DNA from: Polaromonas sp. OV174
Lineage (GTDB): Bacteria; Pseudomonadota; Gammaproteobacteria; Burkholderiales; Burkholderiaceae_C
Reading direction: 5' to 3'
DNA length: 64,000 nucleotides
Assembly: GCF_900112285.1 (NCBI RefSeq)
Contig: NZ_FOKZ01000002.1
Location: 238,732 to 302,731, forward strand
Part shown: piece by piece, positions 51,023 through 58,845 of the stretch
Numbering within the stretch: position 1 is the first letter of the stretch
How the letters are laid out: each line of letters starts with the position of its first letter
Notes under the pieces: generated by a model
The model's input: only the letters and a program-made list of their open reading frames with translations
Told to the model about the DNA's origin: nothing
The model's database searches: none
Made by a program: the position numbers and the translations under genes

Positions 51023-51580
51023 TTGACACCTGAACGCCCCCCGCCCGACGCCAGCCGGCAATTCGAGGCCCTCATGCTGCCGCATCTGGATGCGGCCTAC
51101 AGCCTGGCGCGCTGGCTGGTGCGGGACGGCCAGCAGGCTCAGGACAGGGTTCAGGAGGCCTATCTGCGAGCGTTTCGCTATTTCCATCGCTTTCACGGCA
51201 CCGATGCCCGGCCCTGGCTGCTACAAATCGTGCGCCACAGCTGTTATTCCTGGCTGCGGGCCAATCGCCAGATGAGCGAGGTACTGGAGTTCCGGGATGA
51301 CGAAGACATACACGATGTGGGCGATGCGGGCGACGCCTTCGGTGGCAATCCCGAAGCGCTGCTGATGCGCAAGCTCAGGCGCGAAGAGGTGCTGTCGGCC
51401 GTCGCGGCCCTGCCCCTGCCTTTTCGGGAGGTGATTGTTTTGCGGGAATTGGAAGACATGAGTTATGAAGGCATTGCCCAGATCATGGACATCCCGGTGG
51501 GAACGGTGATGTCGCGCCTGTCACGCGCGCGCGCCTTGCTGCGCCATGCCCTGATTCACACCAAGGAAGGCGACGAATGA
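51023..51580 (+). CDS. ECF-family RNA polymerase sigma factor
   Basis: Sigma-70 family ECF regulator of 185 residues. Region 2 is LDAAYSLARWLVRDGQQAQDRVQEAYLRAF with the following FHGTDARPWLLQIVRHSCYS; region 4 is ALPLPFREVIVLRELEDMSYEGIAQIMDIPVGTVMSRLSRA. No ATG precedes region 2, so the TTG at 51023 after a GAGGT site is the likely start. That TTG overlaps a minimal ATG-ACT-TGA frame. It is coupled (ATGA) to an anti-sigma gene and diverges from the metallophosphoesterase operon. Confidence 0.92.
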   Translation: MTPERPPPDASRQFEALMLPHLDAAYSLARWLVRDGQQAQDRVQEAYLRAFRYFHRFHGTDARPWLLQIVRHSCYSWLRANRQMSEVLEFRDDEDIHDVGDAGDAFGGNPEALLMRKLRREEVLSAVAALPLPFREVIVLRELEDMSYEGIAQIMDIPVGTVMSRLSRARALLRHALIHTKEGDE

Positions 51581-52266
51581 ACGCGAATGAAGACAGCACC
51601 CTGGACGCCTTGCTCAAGGACGCGGCGCTGCACCGCGACAAGGCACCGGCGGCCCTGCGCCAACGTATCCTTGGCGACATCGCCACGCATTCCACGGCGA
51701 AACGCCAGGGCTGGGGCGTGGCCGTTTTGCAAGCGCTACAGCTTCGCTGGCTGACCCTGGGCAGCGGCTTTGTCGCTGGAATATTGGCCAGCGCCGTGGC
51801 CTTGCAGCTGCTGGGCGGCTGGCCGTCTTCGGCCAGCGCGCCGCAGGCACTGAGCCAGGAAATCGTCGCCAGCCATGTGCGCTCGCTGATGGCCCAGCAT
51901 TTGTTCGACATTCCATCGACGGACCAGCACACCGTGAAGCCCTGGTTTCTGGGCAAGCTGGACTACTCGCCCATGGTGCACGATCTGTCGGCCGCCGGCT
52001 TCCCGCTGACCGGCGGACGCTTGGACTACATCGGTGGCCGGCCGGTTGCCGTGCTGGTTTATGCACGCGGCAAGCATGTGATCAATCTCTACACCTGGCC
52101 GGACGCCGGCAGCGCGTTGCCCCCCGCCGACAGGCCAGCGTCACGCCAGGGCTTTTACCTGCTGGAGTGGACGCAGTTCGGCATGCACTTTTGGGCGGTG
52201 TCTGACGTCAGCCCGGGCGAGCTGGCGGAGTTTGCACAGCAGGTTCGCGCTGCGGTGCCCCCGTGA
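51577..52266 (+). CDS. Anti-sigma factor, single-span membrane protein
   Basis: Protein of 229 residues overlapping the sigma gene by four bases. A cytosolic N-terminal segment of ~57 residues precedes one helix (about 58-80, LTLGSGFVAGILASAVALQL) and a periplasmic domain. The His-x3-Cys-x2-Cys zinc motif of ZAS anti-sigma factors is absent. By position it should hold the sigma factor at the membrane until a periplasmic signal acts, possibly one related to copper or redox state given the operon it faces. Confidence 0.85.
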   Translation: MNANEDSTLDALLKDAALHRDKAPAALRQRILGDIATHSTAKRQGWGVAVLQALQLRWLTLGSGFVAGILASAVALQLLGGWPSSASAPQALSQEIVASHVRSLMAQHLFDIPSTDQHTVKPWFLGKLDYSPMVHDLSAAGFPLTGGRLDYIGGRPVAVLVYARGKHVINLYTWPDAGSALPPADRPASRQGFYLLEWTQFGMHFWAVSDVSPGELAEFAQQVRAAVPP

Positions 52267-52425
52267 TCCCGCTGATCCCACTGACTCACGGGTGTAGCTC
52301 GATGTGAGGCAGACCTATACTGTTTTCACCTGTTCAGCTCAGACCGGGGTTACGCACATGGCTACACCGACAAACTCAGGAAGGCAAGCGCCCCGTTGCG
52401 CCCTCTCACCTCAAGGAGCTTGAGC

Positions 52426-53757
52426 ATGGCGCAATTTGAACGGTCAAACAAACCGGTGCCAGAGCCTGGCGTTGTGGCACCGGCTGCCGCCGCGAGCACA
52501 CCCGTCCTGTGGCTTTTTTCCATCCTGGCCGGCGCGCTGGCGGCAGGGGCGGTGATAGTCTTTCGCGCATTGATCAGCGGCATGGAATGGCTGAGCACCG
52601 GCCATGTCGGCAGCCTGGTGGAGGCCGCCCGATCCTTGCCGCCCTGGCACCGGGTATTGGTCGGCTCCGTGGGTGGCCTGCTGGCCGGGCTGGTGCTGCA
52701 CTGGGGCCAGCGCTGGGCCGAGCGCGGCCCGGACGGTGCCGTGAACCTTGACTACATCGAGGCCGCGCGTGCCAGTCGGGTCGACCTGAACAACCGGACC
52801 ACACTGGTGCGCAGCATCTCCTCCCTCTTGTCGGTGAGCACCGGCGCCTCGATTGGCCGCGAAGGGCCGATGGTGCAATTGGGTGCCTGGCTGGCCGCCA
52901 AGCTGGCCCACGTCGCACCGCTGTCGGCCGGGCAACGCAGTGTGCTGCTGGCCTGCGGCATCGCCGCCGGCATCGGCTCGGCCTACCACGCACCGGTGGC
53001 CGGCGTGGTGTTTGTGCTGGAACTCGCGCTGGGTTTTCTGGCCACCCAGACGGTGGCACCAGTACTGATATCCTCGGCCACGGCGGCGGTGCTGATGTAT
53101 GGTCTGGTCGACCCGGCACCGCTGTATGCGATGCCCACAGTGAAGCTGGTGTCGAGCAGCCTGGGTATGGCGCTGCTCGCCGGACTGGTGTGCGGCGGCC
53201 TGGGCTGGGCCATGCTGGCCCTGGTGGAACGCGGCCGCGCTTCTTTTGGCCGCATCCCGTCGCTGCCGTTGCGGCTGGGCGCCGGCGGCGTGCTGGTAGG
53301 CCTGCTGTCGGCTTTCGTACCGGAAGTCTGGGGCAACGGCTACAGCACCATCTCGCATTTGCTGCAGGGCGGCTCGCCCTGGACCTGGGTGCTGCTGATC
53401 CTGCTCACCAAGTTCGTGGCCACGCTGCTCAGCACGGGCTCGGGGGCTGTGGGCGGCATGTTCACCCCCACCTTGTTTGTCGGTGCCACCAGTGGCTACC
53501 TGATCGCGCTGGTGATGGCCTTCTGGCTGCCCCTGGCCTGGGTCGGCGACCCACGCACGCTGGCCGTGATCGGCATGGCGGCGATGCTCACCGCCGTCAC
53601 CCACGCCCCGCTGATGGCGATCGTGATGGTGCTGGAGATGACCAACCAGTTTCAGCTCACCGTGCCGGTCATGCTGGCCTGCGGTGTGGCCCACGCTGTC
53701 AGCACGCAATTTGGCGCCAAGCCAATGTACGGCAACCCGATCGAGGCGCACAACTAA
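52426..53757 (+). CDS. ClC-family chloride channel/antiporter
   Basis: Membrane protein of 443 residues starting at ATG 52426 (AAGGAG site). The anion-pathway motif ASIGREGPMVQLG is intact, including the gating Glu, and the later GSGAVGGMFTPTLFVGA corresponds to the GxFxP motif. No C-terminal CBS domains are present. It resembles ClcB-type bacterial members. It could exchange Cl- for H+ or pass Cl-; the proton Glu cannot be judged by eye. Confidence 0.92.
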   Translation: MAQFERSNKPVPEPGVVAPAAAASTPVLWLFSILAGALAAGAVIVFRALISGMEWLSTGHVGSLVEAARSLPPWHRVLVGSVGGLLAGLVLHWGQRWAERGPDGAVNLDYIEAARASRVDLNNRTTLVRSISSLLSVSTGASIGREGPMVQLGAWLAAKLAHVAPLSAGQRSVLLACGIAAGIGSAYHAPVAGVVFVLELALGFLATQTVAPVLISSATAAVLMYGLVDPAPLYAMPTVKLVSSSLGMALLAGLVCGGLGWAMLALVERGRASFGRIPSLPLRLGAGGVLVGLLSAFVPEVWGNGYSTISHLLQGGSPWTWVLLILLTKFVATLLSTGSGAVGGMFTPTLFVGATSGYLIALVMAFWLPLAWVGDPRTLAVIGMAAMLTAVTHAPLMAIVMVLEMTNQFQLTVPVMLACGVAHAVSTQFGAKPMYGNPIEAHN

Positions 53758-53818
53758 GCGCCAGGGGGTCACCGGCTCAGCTCATCACCGCTGGCTCATG
53801 CAGTCACAACTGCGGCGC

Positions 53819-54319
53819 CTAGAACACACCCAGCGCCAAGCCCGCTGCCATAGCCTCGCCCAGCGCGCGGCAACGCGCCAGATCTTCCACGCCAATCTGC
53901 TTGATGGCCAAAATGGCTTCCGGCGTCTGTGCATGGCTGCACACAATCAGCGGCTCGGCGACGGACTTGAGCCGCCAGCCGGTCGCAATGCGTTCAATCT
54001 GCCGCGCCGCATTACTGCCGTCGCTGCCCGCACAAATCAGGCTGGCGTAGGGACGGCCATTGACGTGATCGAGCGCCGCGTAATAAGTGCGGTCGAAAAA
54101 GTCCTTCAACTGTCCGCTGATGGCGGCCAGATTCTCCGGCGTGGCAAAGAGGTAGCCGTGCGCCGCCAGCACATCGGCTGCCCCCGCTTGCGCGGCATGC
54201 AGCAGTCGCACGTTGACGCCACTCTCGGCAGCCGCGCCAGCGCGCGCCGCTTCGGCCATCTGCCGCGTGCCATCGGTCATGGAGTGGTAGACGATCAGCA
54301 GCGTCTTGAGCGTACTCAT
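53819..54319 (-). CDS. Flavodoxin-like / NADPH-dependent FMN reductase-family protein
   Basis: Protein of 166 residues with a flavodoxin fold. The FMN phosphate loop is LIVYHSMTDGTRQMAEAA and the second flavin loop is GYLFATPENLAAISGQLKDF, followed by ASLICAGSDGSNAARQIER. The ATG at 54319 fits the conserved start. It follows a glutathione S-transferase gene by 16 bases on the same strand, so it may be part of a small redox/detoxification operon. No specific partner is evident. Confidence 0.85.
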   Translation of the reverse strand: MSTLKTLLIVYHSMTDGTRQMAEAARAGAAAESGVNVRLLHAAQAGAADVLAAHGYLFATPENLAAISGQLKDFFDRTYYAALDHVNGRPYASLICAGSDGSNAARQIERIATGWRLKSVAEPLIVCSHAQTPEAILAIKQIGVEDLARCRALGEAMAAGLALGVF

Positions 54320-54335
54320 GGAAAGCTCAGAAAAA

Positions 54336-54989
54336 CTACAGCGACATTGACGGCCTGCCCGCCATGGCCGCCCGCCAGCGCAGCAGTTCAGCGTGCTGCT
54401 CGCCGGGTTTGCGCTTGACCACCCGCGCAAAGTCCACCGCCACCACGGCGCTGATATCGGCCACACTGAATCGCTCGGTGGCGATGAATTCGCGGCCGGC
54501 CAGCCGCTGGTTCAGCATGTCAAAAAACTGCTCCACCCGGGCCAGACCGCGCTGGGCAAGCTCGGGGATTTGCGGGTAGTTGACCACGCCGGGCAGCGCC
54601 CGGTTGGCCATGGCGGGCGAGCTGTTGCGCAGGGCATCGGCAATGGGCAACAGGCCTTCGAATTCGACGCGCCAGTTCCAGCTCGTCACCTCGGCCTTTT
54701 CCTCAGGGCTCTGGCCCAGCAGAGGCGGATGGGGGTAGCGCGCTTCCAGCCAGGCCGCAATGGCGGCGTTGTCGGTCAGCACCAGGCCCTGCTCGGTGCG
54801 CAAGGCCGGCACCGTGCCTTGCGGGTTCACCTGCCGGTAAGCCTCGCCCAATTGTTCGCCGCTGCGCAGATCCACGGCCACGGTCTCATGAGCCACGCCT
54901 TTTTCGGCCAGCAGGATGCGGGCACGACGCGGACTGGGCGCCGTGGCGCAGTCATAGAAAGTGATCATGGGGCCAGCCTTTGCAGTCAT
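54336..54989 (-). CDS. Glutathione S-transferase
   Basis: Cytosolic GST of 217 residues. The thioredoxin-like N-terminal domain begins MITFYDCATAPSPRRARILL and includes the glutathione contact PQGTVPALRTEQGLVLTDNAAIAAWLE. The all-helical C-terminal domain has FFDMLNQRLAGREFIATERFSVADIS. Two starts seven codons apart (54989 and 54968) are possible. It is followed by the flavodoxin-like gene and preceded by a YghU-like gene on the same strand. Confidence 0.92.
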   Translation of the reverse strand: MTAKAGPMITFYDCATAPSPRRARILLAEKGVAHETVAVDLRSGEQLGEAYRQVNPQGTVPALRTEQGLVLTDNAAIAAWLEARYPHPPLLGQSPEEKAEVTSWNWRVEFEGLLPIADALRNSSPAMANRALPGVVNYPQIPELAQRGLARVEQFFDMLNQRLAGREFIATERFSVADISAVVAVDFARVVKRKPGEQHAELLRWRAAMAGRPSMSL

Positions 54990-54999
54990 GGAAAACTCA

Positions 55000-55881
55000 T
55001 TACGACGATGCGAGTGTTGCCAGCTTGTCCTGGGTTTTGCTGTCGAAGTCGCTGGCATCATGGCGCTCGTGCAACTGGCTGGCGGCATCGCCCCAGGTGC
55101 GGTTGACCATGCGGCCACGCTGCACGGCCGGGCGTTTGGCAATCTGCTCGGCCCAACGCACCACATGCGTGTAGTCGCTCACCTGCAAAAACTCGCCCGC
55201 TTCGTAGAGTTGACCCTTGACCAGCGCGCCATACCAGGGCCACACCGCCATGTCGGCGACCGTGTAGGCGTCACCGACCAGGTACTCGTTTTCGGCCAGG
55301 CGCTGGTTCAGCACATCGAGCTGGCGCTTGACCTCCATCGCATAGCGGTCAATAGCGTATTCGATCTTGGTCGGCGCGTAGGCGTAGAAGTGGCCAAAGC
55401 CGCCGCCCAGAAACGGCCCGCTGCCCATCTGCCAAAACAGCCATGACAGGCACTCGGCCCGCTCGGCGGCGTGGGTCGGCAAAAAGGCGCCAAACTTTTC
55501 GGCCAGATGCAGCAAGATCGCGCCCGACTCAAACACCCGCAGCGGCTCTGGCCCGCTGCGATCCAGCAAGGCCGGTATCTTGGAATTGGGATTGACCGCC
55601 ACAAAGCCGCTGCTGAACTGCGCGCCTTCGCCGATAGGAATCAGCCAGGCGTCATACTCCGCGTCGGCATGGCCCAGCGCCAGCAGCTCTTCCAGCATCA
55701 CCGTCACCTTGACGCCGTTGGGCGTGGCCAGGGAATAAAGCTGCAGCGGATGGCGACCCAGCGGCAAATCCTTCTGGTGGGTAGCGCCTGCCACCGGCCG
55801 ATTGATGTTGGCGAACTTGCCGCCGTTTTCCTTGTTCCAGCGCCAGATGGCGGGCGGGGTGTAGTTGGATGAATCAGTCAT
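55000..55881 (-). CDS. yghU: YghU-like glutathione-dependent disulfide oxidoreductase
   Basis: GST-fold Nu-class enzyme of 293 residues, matching YghU in length and in its N-terminal extension (YTPPAIWRWNKENGGKFANI NRP). Further motifs are DLPLGRHPLQLYSLATPNGVKV and the glutathione-binding FVAVNPNSKIPALLD. These enzymes reduce disulfides using two bound glutathione molecules. It is the first gene of a three-gene minus-strand group with a GST and a flavodoxin-like protein. Confidence 0.92.
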   Translation of the reverse strand: MTDSSNYTPPAIWRWNKENGGKFANINRPVAGATHQKDLPLGRHPLQLYSLATPNGVKVTVMLEELLALGHADAEYDAWLIPIGEGAQFSSGFVAVNPNSKIPALLDRSGPEPLRVFESGAILLHLAEKFGAFLPTHAAERAECLSWLFWQMGSGPFLGGGFGHFYAYAPTKIEYAIDRYAMEVKRQLDVLNQRLAENEYLVGDAYTVADMAVWPWYGALVKGQLYEAGEFLQVSDYTHVVRWAEQIAKRPAVQRGRMVNRTWGDAASQLHERHDASDFDSKTQDKLATLASS

Positions 55882-56070
55882 GCAAAGAGGCTCCGGGAAA
55901 AAAATCAGGCGTGGTCCTCACGATGCGGCCACCGGGCAGAACAGTGTATCGATTGCCCTTCATCTGCGCAGCGCTGGCCATGCCCGGGCAGGGCTTGGAG
56001 CTCAGCCTGTGGATGGCCTTATGTTGAAATAAATGGCAACATCGCTAGCAACCGCACTGGAGGCTTAGCC

Positions 56071-56865
56071 ATGAAGTATCCCGGACGTGTCATCAAGGTG
56101 GGTGAGACAGACGCTACGGTTGTCAAAGCCCTGAAAAATGCGCTCAATGACGCCTTGGCGCTGCATGGCGCCCAGGCTATCGAGCTCGACCCGGACAACC
56201 CCCTCTTCGGCCTACGCATGAAGCAGGCCGTGCAGCTGTTTCAAACGCGCAACCTGGATGCCCAAGGCCAGCCACTCAAAGCCGATGGCGCGGTGGGTGC
56301 CATCACCTGGGCGGCCCTGTTTGGGCAAGCGCAAGTGCCGTCGGCCGAGGCTGCTACCGACACGTTTCTGGCCCAGGTGCTGCAAGTAGCCGCCCAGGAA
56401 GAACACAAGGGCGTGCGCGAAATACCGAAGAATTCCAACAGAGGCCCCGAGGTCGATGCCTACCTTGAGCGTGCCGGCGTTTCAAGCGGCTTGTCCTGGT
56501 GCTGTGCCTTTGTTTACTGGTGCTTTGACCAGGCAGCGCTGGCGCAAGGGCGGGCCAATCCTATGTTCAAAACCGCCGGCTGCCTGGCCCACTGGAACAA
56601 CGCGGTCAAACGCGGCGCCAGGCGCATACCGGCTGCGGACGCCGTCGCCAATCCATCGCTCGTGCAGCCGGGCATGGTGTTCATCATGGACTTCGGCGGC
56701 GGCCTTGGCCATACCGGTTTTGTTGAACGCGTGGAGGGCGGCCACATCGTCACGATTGAGGGCAACACCGACGCATCCATGACGCGGGAAGGCGGCGGCG
56801 TCTACCGACTCACGCGCAAGCTGCTGAGCGGGAACAAGGGCTTCATCGATTACGCTGGTTTGTAG
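56071..56865 (+). CDS. CHAP-domain peptidoglycan hydrolase with peptidoglycan-binding domain
   Basis: Protein of 264 residues without a signal peptide. Residues ~10-85 look like a PG_binding_1 domain (LRMKQAVQLFQTRNLDAQGQ, ADGAVGAITWAALFG). Residues ~125-255 form a CHAP/NlpC-like amidase with Cys144 (LSWCCAFVYWC) and His214 (GLGHTGFVERV). It would cut peptide bonds in peptidoglycan. The lack of an export signal means it needs a dedicated secretion route, lysis, or acts on other cells. The lipase-like gene follows after 28 bases. Confidence 0.8.
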   Translation: MKYPGRVIKVGETDATVVKALKNALNDALALHGAQAIELDPDNPLFGLRMKQAVQLFQTRNLDAQGQPLKADGAVGAITWAALFGQAQVPSAEAATDTFLAQVLQVAAQEEHKGVREIPKNSNRGPEVDAYLERAGVSSGLSWCCAFVYWCFDQAALAQGRANPMFKTAGCLAHWNNAVKRGARRIPAADAVANPSLVQPGMVFIMDFGGGLGHTGFVERVEGGHIVTIEGNTDASMTREGGGVYRLTRKLLSGNKGFIDYAGL

Positions 56866-56893
56866 AAAAAAACCACTTTGGGAGGTAAGCACC

Positions 56894-58525
56894 ATGGCCT
56901 CAGCCATCAAAGCCCCCTACTTTCCCATCATCTACGTGCGCGGCTATGCCATGACGCAGGGCGAGATCGATCAAACCACGGCGGATCCGTTTTGCGGCTT
57001 CAATCTAGGCTCCACGGTGCAGCGCGCGGTGGCAGACCGCCAAAGCAAACCGCGCAAGTATGTATTCGAGTCGCCCCTGGTGCGACTGGCCTCGGATTTC
57101 GGCTACGGCGACGTCTACGAGGACGGCTACGACATCGTGGACCCCGAGTGGGAGACCACGGCCGATGGCAAACCCACGGGCAATGCGCTCACGGGGCAGT
57201 CCATCATCATCTACCGCTATTACGACAGCGCCTCCGGCCTGCTGGGCGATAGCCAGACGCCCAGCATGGAGGCCTTTGCCACGGGCCTGAGCGAGCTGGT
57301 GCTGCGGGTGCGCGATCTGGTGTGCAAGAACCCGGCCAACAGCATGGCCGCCAAGGACTTTCGCTGCTATCTGGTGGCCCACTCCATGGGCGGGCTGGTG
57401 TGCCGGGCATTTTTGCAGAACCCGGCGTTAGACCCACACGGCACCAGCGTGCATGTCGACAAGCTGTTCACCTATGCCACACCGCACAACGGTATCGATG
57501 TGGCGGGCATCAACGCACCGGCGTGGCTGAGCGCGATGGACATCAACAACTTCAACCGCGACAAGCGCATGCCCCAGTACCTGGATCTGGCCACGGCCTA
57601 TGCAGCGCACGGGCGTGTGGACCTGCTGCCCGAAGACCGTTTGTCATCGCGCAAGGTGTTTTGCATGGTGGGCACCAACCGGCTGGACTACGAGGCAGCG
57701 GCGGGCCTGTCGCGCACCTTCGTGGGCAGTGGCAGTGACGGCCTGGTGCGCATAGAAAACGCCACCCTGCACGGCCTGAACGCCGATGGCTCGGTGGGCG
57801 CGCCCTGCGCCAAGGCCTTTGCCTACCGCGCCCATTCCGGCGTCTTTGGCATCGTCAACAGCGAAGAGGCCTTCCAGAACCTGGCGCGTTTCCTGTTCGG
57901 CGATGTGCGCGTGGACCTGTGGCTGGACATTGCCGACATTCGTCTGCCCACCGCCGTGCAGGCCGAAGTGGATGCCGGGCGCAGCGTGAATGCCCTGTAC
58001 CAGATCGAGCTGTGCGCATCTCCACGCGGCAAGCTGTGGTACCTGACCCGTCGCACGGCCGAGGAAGACTCGGTCGCCTGCGTGACGCACACGGAGTGGA
58101 AGGCCAAGCCCAGGCACTACCTCTCCAGCGTGTTCCTGGCCAACAGTGCGCGGGTGAACCCCAGGCGGCGATCGCTGGCCTACGGGATGACGTTTGGCGT
58201 GCGCGCGCCAGACTACGAGATAGAAAATCGACTGTGGATCAACGAGCACTATGAAGGCAGCTACCTGTTTCGCAATGCCCTCATCCTTGAGATGGAGCCG
58301 CCCCCCAACGCCACCACCCCCTGGAAGGTGAAGTACTCCTGGCAAGGCACCGGCATGGTGTCCGCCCAAACCGTGCTCGATGTGCAGCCGCTGACCGACA
58401 GCCGCGTGGAAGTGAATATTCCGTTTAACAGCTACACCGTCGATGCCAAGGGCAATACCAAGCTTGCCTTCCCAGGTATCGAGGGAAAGTTGCGGTTCGT
58501 GATCTCGGCATGGAACGCACCATAG
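56894..58525 (+). CDS. PGAP1/lipase-like alpha/beta hydrolase
   Basis: Protein of 543 residues without a signal peptide. The N-terminal ~330 residues are an alpha/beta hydrolase of the PGAP1/triacylglycerol lipase type: FPIIYVRGYAM (oxyanion loop region), nucleophile Ser164 in LVAHSMGGLVC, then LFTYATPHNGIDVAG and a likely catalytic His in YRAHSGVFGIVNS. The last ~200 residues are a beta-rich domain I cannot identify. Together with the CHAP gene upstream it forms a pair attacking envelope polymers and lipids. Confidence 0.8.
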   Translation: MASAIKAPYFPIIYVRGYAMTQGEIDQTTADPFCGFNLGSTVQRAVADRQSKPRKYVFESPLVRLASDFGYGDVYEDGYDIVDPEWETTADGKPTGNALTGQSIIIYRYYDSASGLLGDSQTPSMEAFATGLSELVLRVRDLVCKNPANSMAAKDFRCYLVAHSMGGLVCRAFLQNPALDPHGTSVHVDKLFTYATPHNGIDVAGINAPAWLSAMDINNFNRDKRMPQYLDLATAYAAHGRVDLLPEDRLSSRKVFCMVGTNRLDYEAAAGLSRTFVGSGSDGLVRIENATLHGLNADGSVGAPCAKAFAYRAHSGVFGIVNSEEAFQNLARFLFGDVRVDLWLDIADIRLPTAVQAEVDAGRSVNALYQIELCASPRGKLWYLTRRTAEEDSVACVTHTEWKAKPRHYLSSVFLANSARVNPRRRSLAYGMTFGVRAPDYEIENRLWINEHYEGSYLFRNALILEMEPPPNATTPWKVKYSWQGTGMVSAQTVLDVQPLTDSRVEVNIPFNSYTVDAKGNTKLAFPGIEGKLRFVISAWNAP

Positions 58526-58845
58526 CCAGCGCTCCTGGTCTCCCGCATCGATCGAGATCAAAAATTTCAGCGACACCAAATCCATCTTGTCGCCATCCCA
58601 TAGCCATTAAATGTGGCGTCGAATTGCATTGCAAATAACTGATTCCAGTTCTAAACCATCCGTGTCGTTGTTGCTTCGCCTTGCCCTGCTACAGCACTGT
58701 CTGCGGCTTCACGCCTAGCCACGAATGATTTGAAAACGGAATGAGGTATTCGGGCTCAGACGATATAGTGCTGACCGGAATGCATCACGCGAACAGTGCC
58801 TAGCGTGTTCGAAAATAAATCACCAAGCAGAGTCCGGAGTTTCGA
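58526..58845. other. Intergenic region of 320 bases
   Basis: I found no convincing gene here. It is less GC-rich than its surroundings and has several A/T-rich stretches. The CGGAG ribosome site of the autotransporter gene is at about 58836. No clear sigma-70 promoter, hairpin terminator or repeat copy was recognised. Confidence 0.5.

Noticed and set aside
50802..51029. 75-codon minus-strand frame in the sigma/phosphoesterase intergenic region
   Set aside because: It covers both divergent promoter motifs, has no ribosome site and no recognisable features, so it is more likely non-coding.
52444..53772. Minus-strand frame of 442 codons opposite the ClC gene
   Set aside because: Shadow frame with Gln/His/Gly-rich composition; the plus-strand frame encodes a complete ClC protein.
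57644..58585. Minus-strand frame of 313 codons opposite the lipase-like gene
   Set aside because: Shadow of the hydrolase gene; no recognisable domain and no start signal.
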